This document shows positions 55,067 through 62,971 of a stretch of DNA of 64,000 bases, piece after piece (within the stretch, counting starts at the first letter, position 1; the number at the start of each line of letters is the position of its first letter). The position numbers and the translations under genes were made by a program. Source of the DNA: Pseudarthrobacter polychromogenes (lineage in GTDB: Bacteria > Actinomycetota > Actinomycetes > Actinomycetales > Micrococcaceae); the NCBI RefSeq assembly GCF_014644495.1, contig NZ_BMKU01000010.1:62001-126000 (forward strand), read 5' to 3'. The notes under the pieces are model-generated. The model was not told the DNA's origin and ran no database searches. It was given only the letters and a program-made list of their open reading frames with translations.

Positions 55067-55966
55067 ATGTCCCTCATCGTTGGCGCCTATCCTGCGCAGC
55101 CGAAAGAACAGCAGCAGCAGTTCTTTAAAGCCTTGGGCGCCATTCCTTCAATCCGGGGACTGGAACTGCCCTACGGCCCATACGGCGGGAGTCCGTGGCC
55201 AGCGGGTGCTCCGGAGGATTGGACGGCCGTGGTAACTGCAATTCCCGGCACCATGAAGCGCTTGGGCGAAGCTTCCACTTTTGGCCTGGCCTCCAGGGAC
55301 GGCGACGGGCGGCGGGCGGCGCTGGAGTTCGTTTCAGGGTTGCGGGACTATGCCTCCCGCCTTGCAGGCCAGGGGCGCAGGGTGGAGGCGGTGGAGCTGC
55401 ATTCTGCCCCAACCCTGTATTCCTCGGCGCGCTTGTTTGAGGAGTCCCTCAAGGAAGTACTCGACTGGGAGTGGGGCAGTACGCGTGTGCTCGTGGAGCA
55501 CTGCGATGCCCTGCGGTGGGGCAGCCTGCCTGAGAAAGGGTTCCTGCCGTTCGATGAGGAGGTCAACACCGTCGCTTCCCTCCGGGCCGAGGGGTGGGGT
55601 CAGGTGGGCATCGTGGTCAATTGGGCGCGGTCGGTTATTGAATCAGGGGACACAGGCACCGCGGTTGAGCATCTGCTGCAGGCCCGGGAAGCAGGGGTCC
55701 TCGCGGGGGTTATGTTTTCCGGGTGCTCCCCGGAGGCGACAGAGTTCGGTTACCCGTGGATTGATGCCCACCTCCCCGCTGTTGAGGTCGATGGTGCCCC
55801 GCCGAGCTCCCTGCTTAACCGCGCCGAGGTCCAGCGCTGCCTGGCCGCGGCGGGTCCGGTGGCCATGACGGGCTTCAAGATCGGGCTGTCAGAGCATGGC
55901 CTGTCGGTGCGGGACCGGGTGGGGCGCCTGCAGCAGATGTGCGATCTGATCGAAACGCGGTCCTGA
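55067..55966 (+). CDS. DUF4862 protein, sialic-acid-island associated
   Basis: 299 residues recalled as DUF4862. Repeated beta-alpha units (IRGLELPYGPYGG; VEAVELHSAP; TRVLVEHCDALR; QVGIVVNWARSVIES; LAGVMFSGCSPEATEFG; MTGFKIGLSEHGLSVRDRVG) suggest a xylose-isomerase-like TIM barrel, with Glu/His/Asp residues at strand ends that could bind a metal. It is divergent from the nan operon and convergent with a sialidase gene, with an operator-like site upstream. Function unknown; an isomerase or epimerase acting on a sialic-acid form is plausible. Confidence 0.8.
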   Translation: MSLIVGAYPAQPKEQQQQFFKALGAIPSIRGLELPYGPYGGSPWPAGAPEDWTAVVTAIPGTMKRLGEASTFGLASRDGDGRRAALEFVSGLRDYASRLAGQGRRVEAVELHSAPTLYSSARLFEESLKEVLDWEWGSTRVLVEHCDALRWGSLPEKGFLPFDEEVNTVASLRAEGWGQVGIVVNWARSVIESGDTGTAVEHLLQAREAGVLAGVMFSGCSPEATEFGYPWIDAHLPAVEVDGAPPSSLLNRAEVQRCLAAAGPVAMTGFKIGLSEHGLSVRDRVGRLQQMCDLIETRS

Positions 55967-56018
55967 CCGGGAGTGGCCGACGGAAGGGGAGCCCGGCGGC
56001 CATCCGGCCGTAAGCCGG

Positions 56019-57710
56019 TCAAGTCCAGGGACGGTGCTCCACGCCGATTTCCCCTGTTGCAGTATCGAAATGAAAGGTCCGGGACGTCCAGTGGCGGGAA
56101 CCGCCCACGACTCCCTCAACCGAGTACGCCACTTCTACCGACCCTCGCTTGACCTCGTCTTCGGTCACGGTGTGTGTAGGGGTAAAGTAGAGCGCTTCGG
56201 CCCCGGGCAGAAGATCCTCGCAGGGGAACGCTTTGGCGCCCGGGCCGTCCAGCCGCACCTCGGTCACCGGGAGAGTGCCGCCATTGCGTGCCCTGCCGGT
56301 GAAAGCCAGGATGTCACCGGCCTTGTAGCCGGGCGTGATGTGGCCGTAGTTCAGGTCCTGCGCCTCCCGGGTGCCGATGATTTGTGCTGATTCTTCGGTG
56401 TAGCCCTGACCAATCTCCTTCCAGATATGGGCGTTCCAGCCGTCTGGATTGGGCGGCATGACATGGAATTCCCCCGCGTTAAGCCAGATGGCAGGGCGTC
56501 CGGGGGTGATGGAGCGCAGTTCCATATCGAATTCCAGGCCCGGGCCGTCCCCGGAGGCAGCCTTCGGAGTGTCAGCAAGGTGTTGCGTGAGCTGCTCCGG
56601 CGGCACGGAGGCGAAAACTATTTCCCGGTAACCCTGCCGCTCATACAGGACGCCAATATTGCCGTCCGGGAGCCGGGCTGCCGTGGAATACGCGGAGCTT
56701 CCCGGGCACAGGGCCAGTTTCGCCGTCCAGGTGCGGCCGTTGTCCACTGAGAGGCTGAGTACAGTGTTTCGCCGCAGGGCTGTGTCGTGGTTGTTGGTGG
56801 CCAGCAGCCACGCATCGGTGCTGCGGTCCGCCAGGCCGGCCACACTAGGCAGGCCGTCGAAACGGGCAAGGGAACCGTTGTCGCTCGGATCTGGAAGCTC
56901 CTCAACGGGACTCAACGCACTCCAGGTGGCACCGCCGTCGTCCGATGTTGCCGCGAGGCGGTGCGGCGTGCCGCGGCTGTGGAGCAGGAGACGGCCGTCC
57001 GCCAGTGCAACCACCTTGTTTTCGTTGGGGCTAAAGCCGTGCGTATTCTCGCCAATAAGCCGGCCGAGGGTCCAGGAGTTTCCGTGGTTGTCGCTGTACG
57101 CGGAGGCGGCCATGATGGTGCCCTCGCAAAGGACAACGAACTGCTGCACCAGCCTGCCCTTAAAAGGTCCTGAATGGACCTGGATGCCCTGGCCAGCGGC
57201 AGCAAAGATCCCTGTCACCGGGCAGTCCGCGCTCCTCTTCAGTTGGCCTGTGATCCTGCGGTGCTGCCACGTCAGGCCATCGTCGTCGGAGAAGCTCAGA
57301 TCGCAGTGCTGGACGTATTCATCGTCCGGGTCCTCTCCGGTGGTGGCTTCGAAGAACCCAGCACGGGTGCCGGCCGCATGGAAAAGAAAGATGCGCTGCG
57401 TATCCATGTCCACCAGCAGGCTCGGATCCCCGAAGCCCTCCAGGCCTGTCCCGGTGCGGACCACCGCCTGGCTGTCCCATGTGCGGCCACTGTCCGTGCT
57501 GCGGCGGATCAGCAGGTCAATGGGATTGGGCAGGTCATCAAGGTTCGGCCTGCCGTCGAAGGCCGCCAGCACAGTCCCGTGCGCGGTAACGGCAAGGGCT
57601 GGGATGCGGTACTGCCGGTAGCCGCCGGTCCCGCGGGCGGCGAGGACGTGCTCCACCGCCGGGGCGGCGAGGGAAAGCTTGGCAGGAGGGGAATGGATGT
57701 AGGACGTCAC
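56019..57710 (-). CDS. Non-secreted exo-alpha-sialidase (GH33), two-domain
   Basis: 563 residues from the GTG at 57710; no signal peptide. The GH33 propeller (about 15-370) has the arginine motif YRQYRIPAL and five Asp-box repeats: STDSGRTW, SDDDGLTW, SDNHGNSW, SDDGGATW, SVDNGRTW. A ~180-residue beta-type C-terminal domain follows. It would cleave sialyl-oligosaccharides after import, consistent with the oligopeptide-type transporter next to it. A GTAGGACGTC site overlaps its start codon. Confidence 0.92.
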   Translation of the reverse strand: MTSYIHSPPAKLSLAAPAVEHVLAARGTGGYRQYRIPALAVTAHGTVLAAFDGRPNLDDLPNPIDLLIRRSTDSGRTWDSQAVVRTGTGLEGFGDPSLLVDMDTQRIFLFHAAGTRAGFFEATTGEDPDDEYVQHCDLSFSDDDGLTWQHRRITGQLKRSADCPVTGIFAAAGQGIQVHSGPFKGRLVQQFVVLCEGTIMAASAYSDNHGNSWTLGRLIGENTHGFSPNENKVVALADGRLLLHSRGTPHRLAATSDDGGATWSALSPVEELPDPSDNGSLARFDGLPSVAGLADRSTDAWLLATNNHDTALRRNTVLSLSVDNGRTWTAKLALCPGSSAYSTAARLPDGNIGVLYERQGYREIVFASVPPEQLTQHLADTPKAASGDGPGLEFDMELRSITPGRPAIWLNAGEFHVMPPNPDGWNAHIWKEIGQGYTEESAQIIGTREAQDLNYGHITPGYKAGDILAFTGRARNGGTLPVTEVRLDGPGAKAFPCEDLLPGAEALYFTPTHTVTEDEVKRGSVEVAYSVEGVVGGSRHWTSRTFHFDTATGEIGVEHRPWT

Positions 57711-57760
57711 CTCTCAAGTCTAGCAATGTGAAGCCGACCACTATACGGTGGTAGGACGTC
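57701..57760. promoter_or_regulatory. Two GTAGGACGTC sites between divergent sialidase genes
   Basis: GTAGGACGTC occurs at 57699-57708 (covering the start of the non-secreted sialidase gene) and at 57751-57760 (85 bp upstream of the secreted sialidase TTG), the latter flanked by TATACGG and GTATG. The pair would allow one repressor to shut both divergent genes. Confidence 0.5.
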
Positions 57761-57844
57761 GTATGTAGAAGGAATATATTTGGCCTTTACCGACGGTTAC
57801 CTCACCAGGCCCGCAACGCAGCGGCTCCCGAAAGGACACATAAT

Positions 57845-60805
57845 TTGGGTTCCACCACGAGAAGAACCAGACGCGCAGCAGTGATGGGGAGGAGCGCAGG
57901 AGCAGGGGCGCTAGCCCTCGCCCTGCTGGCCGGAACCGTTCCCGCAGCCCAGGCCGCCCCCATCCCGCCGAACAGCCCCACCGCAACTCCCGGGACTTTT
58001 TCGGAAATGAACCTGGCGGCAGACCGGACCGCCAGCAACTTCTTCTATCGCATCCCGGCCATGACATATCTGGAAAACGGCGTGGTCCTGGCCTCTTGGG
58101 ACGGCAGGCCCGGAAGCGCCGCCGACGCCCCAAATCCCAATTCGATCGTGCAGCGGCGCAGCACCGATGGCGGCCGCACCTGGGGCCCCGTGCAGGTCAT
58201 CGCTGCTGGCCACCCCGGCAACTCCACCACCCCCAAGTACGGCTACAGCGACCCCTCCTACATTTTTGACGCTGAGACGGGCAAAGTGTTCAACTTCTTC
58301 GTCTACTCCAAGGACCAGGGCTTCTTCGGCAGCCAGTACGGAAACGACGATGCTGACCGCAGCGTCATTTCCTCCGCCGTTATCGAGTCCTCCGACGCCG
58401 GCGTGACCTGGAGCCAGCCGCGGCTGATCACCAGCGTCACCAAGCCCGGCACCAGCAAAACGAACCCCGCAGCCGGTGACGTCCGCTCAAACTTTGCCTC
58501 CTCCGGGGAAGGGATCCAGCTCAAGTACGGCCAGTACAAGGGGCGTCTGATCCAGCAGTACGCCGGTGATGTCCGCCAGGCTGACGGCACCAACAAAATC
58601 CAGGCCTACAGCGTCTACTCGGATGACCACGGCGCTTCCTGGCACAAAGGCGCCAACGTGGGTGACCGCATGGATGAGAACAAAACCGTGGAACTCTCGG
58701 ACGGCCGGGTCCTCCTGAACTCCCGCGACAACGCCAACCAGGGCTACCGCAAAGTGGCGGTCTCCACCGACGGCGGCGCCACCTACGGCGCCGTAACGCA
58801 GGACACGGAACTCCCGGACCCGGCGAACAACGGGGCCATCGCCAGGATGTACCCGGCGGCGGCCCAAGGGTCCGCTGACGCCAGGAAGCTGATCTTCACC
58901 AACTCCAACTCCAAGACCGGCCGGGAGAACGTTTCGGCCCGCATTTCGTGCGACGACGGCGCCACCTGGCCAGGGGTCCGCACCATCCGCCCGGGCTTCT
59001 CCGCGTACTCCACCGTGACCCGGCTCGAAGACGGACAGTTCGGGGTCCTGTACGAGGGCAATTACACGGACAACATCACGTTCTCCAAGTTCGACGACGC
59101 ATGGTTGAACTACGTCTGCGCGCCGTTGTCAGTACCGGCTGTCACCACCGCACCCGGGGCCACCCAGCAGGTCCCCGTCACCATCACCAACCAGGAAGCC
59201 ACCACGCTCTCGGGCGCCAACGCCACGGTCTACACCCCCAGCGGCTGGTCCGCCTCCACGGTTCCTGTCCCCGACATCGCGCCCGGCGCCTCGGTGAGAG
59301 TCAACGTCGACCTGACCGCCTCAACCAGCGCCAGCGGCCCACAAAACCTCAACGCGGCCTTCACGACGGCGGACGGCCGGGTCTCGCAGCACACCTTCAC
59401 GGCCACCGTTCCCGTGGCGCCGCAGGTGGGCCTCTCCGTCACAGGAACCGCACCCGCCAGGGACGTCATCGCCAACCCGTACCGTGAGGGCGAGGTACTG
59501 GGCTACTCCTTCAACGTCAAGAGCACGGCCAACGTCACGGCGAACTCGGTGCCCGTGTCCGGCACCTTCGACGCCGGCTTCCTGCCGCCGTCGGCTCCAA
59601 ACTGCCGCTACAACAACCTTGCCGCCGGTGCCAGCTACAACTGCACCACGGCAAAGCACACGCTGACGGCCGAAGACATCGCGCGCGGCTACTTCGTCCC
59701 ACAGGCGAGCTTCACCATCACAGCCAGCTCGACGCCGACGCTCACTAAGACGGTCACGTTTACCGGTGCGGCCGTTGCGTTGCGGGACGGACTGGTTGCA
59801 GCGGACATCAGCGGCGCCCGCAACGACGCCGGCCGTGACCTGGCCACCCAGCCCTACACCGCCGGGGAAGCCTTTCCCTACACATTCAATGTGACCAACA
59901 CCAGCCCGCTGACCGAAAAGGTCGTTCCCACGGCCGGCAGCTTCAGCCCTTTTGTCCCCGAGGGCCCTGGCAACTGCCGCTACGGTGTGCTGCCGGCCGG
60001 CCAGAGCTACGCCTGCACCACCCCGCGGCATGAAGTCACCGCGGCAGAAGCCGAACAGGGCTTCTTTGTTCCGGCCACCACGTGGGAGGTCAGTTCTGCC
60101 GGGCAGACTGCACGGACCTACACCGTTGATGGCGGGGAAGTGGACCTCAAGGTCCGTGATCCACGGCTTGAGGGCACCGTAGCAACGGAGTGGAAAGACA
60201 CCGACGGGGACCGGTATGCCTCCGCAGGCGACACCGTCACCTACACCTACACCCTGGGCAACGCCGGCAATGTCTCCCTGACGGAACTCAGCGCACCCGA
60301 TGCTTCCATCCAGGAACAGGCCCTTGGGGTGGGCGGCACCGTAACGGCAACCCGCGACTACGTCCTGACCGCCGGCGACATCGCCGCCGGACGGCTGGAG
60401 GCTGTGGAGCTCAAGGCAACCGCCGCCAACGGTACACAGCAGATCTCCGCAACACTGGCCGGCGGCGAAACCGTCCTGGACCTGCAACCGGCGCGCCCGG
60501 ACACCGTTCCCGCGCTGACCGTCCAGGACCTCGAGGAACAGCTTCCGCCGTTCGATCTGGGCACGGCGGATAAGTACCGCAACGGCCAGAAAGTGGTCCT
60601 CAACGGCCTCGAATACGGCCAGTGGTACTACGTCTACCTCAACAAACACAGTCACCGCATCGGGTGGATCTTTCCCACCACGGACAACACGGTTGAATTC
60701 ATCCTGCCGGCAGACGTCCAGAACGGGCGCGACGATGTAGTGGTCCTCGACCAGGACGGTCAGCAGATCTCCTTTGACAGGCTGCAGGTGACACCCAAGG
60801 GATAA
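57845..60805 (+). CDS. nanH: Secreted multidomain exo-alpha-sialidase (GH33)
   Basis: 986 residues from a TTG at 57845, with AAAGGA 8 bp upstream. Signal peptide to about residue 38 (AQAAPIPPN). Catalytic propeller about 50-430 with FFYRIPAM and Asp boxes STDGGRTW, SSDAGVTW, SDDHGASW and STDGGATY. Next an NPCBM-associated beta domain (about 440-535), then two clear tandem repeats (about 545-650 and 665-760) sharing NCRY…AG-SY-CTT…H-TA, each with a Cys pair. A third diverged repeat (about 775-860) and a C-terminal domain follow. It resembles Micromonospora NedA. No sortase signal. Confidence 0.94.
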   Translation: MGSTTRRTRRAAVMGRSAGAGALALALLAGTVPAAQAAPIPPNSPTATPGTFSEMNLAADRTASNFFYRIPAMTYLENGVVLASWDGRPGSAADAPNPNSIVQRRSTDGGRTWGPVQVIAAGHPGNSTTPKYGYSDPSYIFDAETGKVFNFFVYSKDQGFFGSQYGNDDADRSVISSAVIESSDAGVTWSQPRLITSVTKPGTSKTNPAAGDVRSNFASSGEGIQLKYGQYKGRLIQQYAGDVRQADGTNKIQAYSVYSDDHGASWHKGANVGDRMDENKTVELSDGRVLLNSRDNANQGYRKVAVSTDGGATYGAVTQDTELPDPANNGAIARMYPAAAQGSADARKLIFTNSNSKTGRENVSARISCDDGATWPGVRTIRPGFSAYSTVTRLEDGQFGVLYEGNYTDNITFSKFDDAWLNYVCAPLSVPAVTTAPGATQQVPVTITNQEATTLSGANATVYTPSGWSASTVPVPDIAPGASVRVNVDLTASTSASGPQNLNAAFTTADGRVSQHTFTATVPVAPQVGLSVTGTAPARDVIANPYREGEVLGYSFNVKSTANVTANSVPVSGTFDAGFLPPSAPNCRYNNLAAGASYNCTTAKHTLTAEDIARGYFVPQASFTITASSTPTLTKTVTFTGAAVALRDGLVAADISGARNDAGRDLATQPYTAGEAFPYTFNVTNTSPLTEKVVPTAGSFSPFVPEGPGNCRYGVLPAGQSYACTTPRHEVTAAEAEQGFFVPATTWEVSSAGQTARTYTVDGGEVDLKVRDPRLEGTVATEWKDTDGDRYASAGDTVTYTYTLGNAGNVSLTELSAPDASIQEQALGVGGTVTATRDYVLTAGDIAAGRLEAVELKATAANGTQQISATLAGGETVLDLQPARPDTVPALTVQDLEEQLPPFDLGTADKYRNGQKVVLNGLEYGQWYYVYLNKHSHRIGWIFPTTDNTVEFILPADVQNGRDDVVVLDQDGQQISFDRLQVTPKG

Positions 60806-60818
60806 GCGGAAAGCATGG

Positions 60819-60836
60819 GCCGGCAAACCTGCCGGT
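60819..60836 (+). terminator. Terminator of secreted sialidase gene
   Basis: 7-bp stem GCCGGCA / TGCCGGT with a 4-nt AACC loop followed by ATTTTG, 13 bp after the stop codon. Short but well placed. Confidence 0.6.
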
Positions 60837-60884
60837 ATTTTGTTCATGGCTCCGGCGGAAATCCCGCCGGGGCCATCCGTGCTT

Positions 60885-61592
60885 TCAGGCGCTGGTCAGC
60901 ACCGGGGCGGCGAGGGCCCCGTCCCGCATGGTGGCCACGGCATCGGTCAGCGGAACAAACTCCGTGTCATGCGTGACCAGCACCGTGCCCACGTTGAACT
61001 CGGAGGTCACCTGGCACAGCAGCCGGATGATCGAAGCGCTGCGCTCGTGGTCCAGTGCCGCCGTCGGCTCGTCCACGAGCAAAACTTTCGGGTTCCCCAT
61101 CAGGGCCCTGGCGATGTTGACCCGCTGCCGCTGCCCGCCGGAGAGCTGGTGGGGGCGCTTCCCGGCGCTCGCGGACAGGCCGACGACGTCAAGGAGTCCG
61201 GCGGCCTTCTTCCGGGCGGCTTTTACGGGCTTTCCGCGGAGGTGGTCGCCGATGATGAGCTGTTCGGCAGCCGTGAGCGACGGCAGCAGGTTGGGCTGCT
61301 GGAAGATGATGCCCACCTTGCTGCGGCGCAGCGCCGTGAGCGCCTTGTCCGGAAGGCCGGTTGTGTCGGTGCCGTCGATGATCACCTGCCCGCTGGTGGG
61401 GCGGACCAGGGTGGCGGCTGCGGCAAGAAGGCTCGATTTCCCGGAGCCGGACGGTCCGACGAGCGACACCACGCGCCCGGCGGGGACTGCCAGGCTGACG
61501 CGGTCCAGCGCGGTGGTGGTGCCGCCGCCGTCGGGGTATTCGAGGGTGACATTGTGCAGTTCCAGCGGAGCAGGGGTGGAGTAGCCAGACAT
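60885..61592 (-). CDS. ABC transporter ATPase, MacB/LolD type
   Basis: 235 residues from the ATG at 61592 (MSGYSTPAPLEL), with AAGGGA 6 bp upstream. Walker A VGPSGSGKSS, Q-loop IIFQQPNLLPSLTAAEQL, signature LSGGQRQRVNIARAL, Walker B VLLVDEPTAALD, H-loop THD. It pairs with the FtsX-like permease encoded upstream on the same strand. Such pairs export drugs, peptides or lipids; the substrate is unknown. A family A palindrome lies between the two genes. Confidence 0.93.
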   Translation of the reverse strand: MSGYSTPAPLELHNVTLEYPDGGGTTTALDRVSLAVPAGRVVSLVGPSGSGKSSLLAAAATLVRPTSGQVIIDGTDTTGLPDKALTALRRSKVGIIFQQPNLLPSLTAAEQLIIGDHLRGKPVKAARKKAAGLLDVVGLSASAGKRPHQLSGGQRQRVNIARALMGNPKVLLVDEPTAALDHERSASIIRLLCQVTSEFNVGTVLVTHDTEFVPLTDAVATMRDGALAAPVLTSA

Positions 61593-61614
61593 CGGGTTCC
61601 CTTTCACAGGATTG

Positions 61615-61679
61615 GAGTTTTTGTCCAGATATGCAGGGTTTAGGGCACCTTAGGCCTGCATATCTGGACAAAAACTCGG
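61615..61679. repeat. Family A 65-bp palindromic element, copy A4
   Basis: Perfect 23-bp arms (61616-61638 and 61656-61678) with the GTTTTTGTCCAGATATGCAGG core shared with A2 and A3. It lies in the 103-bp gap between the permease and ATPase genes of one operon. Confidence 0.93.
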
Positions 61680-61695
61680 GGAGGGGGTTGGGGTT

Positions 61696-62802
61696 TCAGT
61701 TCCCGCCGAGGGCCAGCAGGGCATCGACTTTGGTGACGCGGCGGACAGCCAGTGCTGCCCCGGCCAGCCCCAGGGCAACAATCCCGACGACGGGAAGCAG
61801 CGTGGTGGCAGGGCTGAGGAGGAAGGGGGCTGCCTGGGCGGCAAGCAGCCCGGCCGCGACGCCGATGATCCCGCCCAGGCCGGCGCCTGCTACCAGGACG
61901 ATCGCCGCCTGCGTGATGGCATCGCGCAGGATGTACGCCCCTGGCGCTCCCATGGCTTTCAGGACGGCGATGTCGCGGGTCCGCTGGATGGTCCACACGG
62001 TCAGGAACGCCACAATCACCAGGGATGAGATGCCGTAGAGGAAGGCCTGCATGAGGGTCAGCGAGCCGTTCTCGCTCTTGAACGAGCCCAGCGCCTGGAA
62101 GGACTCCGTCCGCGAGGCACTCACCGTATTCGCCGCGGCATCCGCGGCAGCCTCATCCACTTCCGCGCCGTCCTGGTACGTGACGGCAACAACCGTGGCC
62201 AGCTGGCCGCCGTCGGACACGTGGGCCAGCCCGGACCAGGCCGGAAGCGCCGTCCACACAACGCTCGTATGCGCGTACCACTGGTCATCAACAACCGCGG
62301 CCACGGCAAGTTCCATCCCACTGATGCTCAGGGCGTCCCCCTGCTCCAGGGACAGGGCTTCGGCCACGGAAGCGCCCACCACAGCGGTGCCGGCGGCTAC
62401 GTCCACAGGCGCCAGCCCGCTGCCGGGTGCCACCCCGAACACGGCCACATTGGTGGTGCCCGAGCCGGCGCCCGCACCCTGGGCCCGGGTTTGGGTGATC
62501 CCCACCGGCTCGGCAGCGCGGACACCCGGACGGTTCCGCCAGCTCTCCGCCTGGGCTGAAGTCACGGAGCTTTCCGTGTAGGAGGCCTTGGGCGTGCCGG
62601 AGCCGGGGGCGCCGAACACCACGGTGTCCACGGGCGCAGCGGCGGCAGCCCCCAGCTTGCCGATCGCGGAGGTTGACTGTTCGGCCAGCCCGGCGGTCAG
62701 GCCGGACAGCATGACCAGGAGCAGGGTAATCAGGGCCACCACCCCGCCCATCATGGCGAACCGGCCCTTGGCGAAACGGATGTCGCGGATTGCCAGAAAC
62801 AC
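61696..62802 (-). CDS. FtsX/MacB-like ABC permease
   Basis: 368 residues from the GTG at 62802 (MFLAIRDIRFAKGRF), with GAGAGAAG about 7 bp upstream. One N-terminal TM (about 18-40), a ~200-residue extracytoplasmic MacB-type domain (TQTRAQGAGAGSGTTNVAVF…), then three TM helices in the FtsX arrangement (about 250-355), including IQRTRDIAVLKAMGAPGAYILRDA. The frame is open beyond 62802, but that DNA belongs to the kinase promoter and coding region. Confidence 0.92.
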   Translation of the reverse strand: MFLAIRDIRFAKGRFAMMGGVVALITLLLVMLSGLTAGLAEQSTSAIGKLGAAAAAPVDTVVFGAPGSGTPKASYTESSVTSAQAESWRNRPGVRAAEPVGITQTRAQGAGAGSGTTNVAVFGVAPGSGLAPVDVAAGTAVVGASVAEALSLEQGDALSISGMELAVAAVVDDQWYAHTSVVWTALPAWSGLAHVSDGGQLATVVAVTYQDGAEVDEAAADAAANTVSASRTESFQALGSFKSENGSLTLMQAFLYGISSLVIVAFLTVWTIQRTRDIAVLKAMGAPGAYILRDAITQAAIVLVAGAGLGGIIGVAAGLLAAQAAPFLLSPATTLLPVVGIVALGLAGAALAVRRVTKVDALLALGGN

Positions 62803-62933
62803 GTTGTTCTTCTCTCGGTTGGTTCCAGTGGATAAAGGTCTCCATCCACTGTCCCGTCCGTCCGCCCGCGGTCCATCGGGCGGGCAGTTGATCCGCCAAG
62901 GATGAAAGGTGGAACCCAAGGTCAACCTTTTGA

Positions 62934-62963
62934 TTGACCCTCCGTTGGCCGGGCGCGCATAAG
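62934..62963 (+). promoter_or_regulatory. Promoter of the sensor kinase gene, probably leaderless
   Basis: TTGACC (62934-62939), 18-bp spacer, CATAAG (62958-62963), with the ATG only 8 bp further on. This spacing puts the transcript start at or next to the start codon, as in actinobacterial leaderless mRNAs. No ribosome-binding site is present, which fits. Confidence 0.45.
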
Positions 62964-62971
62964 CTGGTGGC

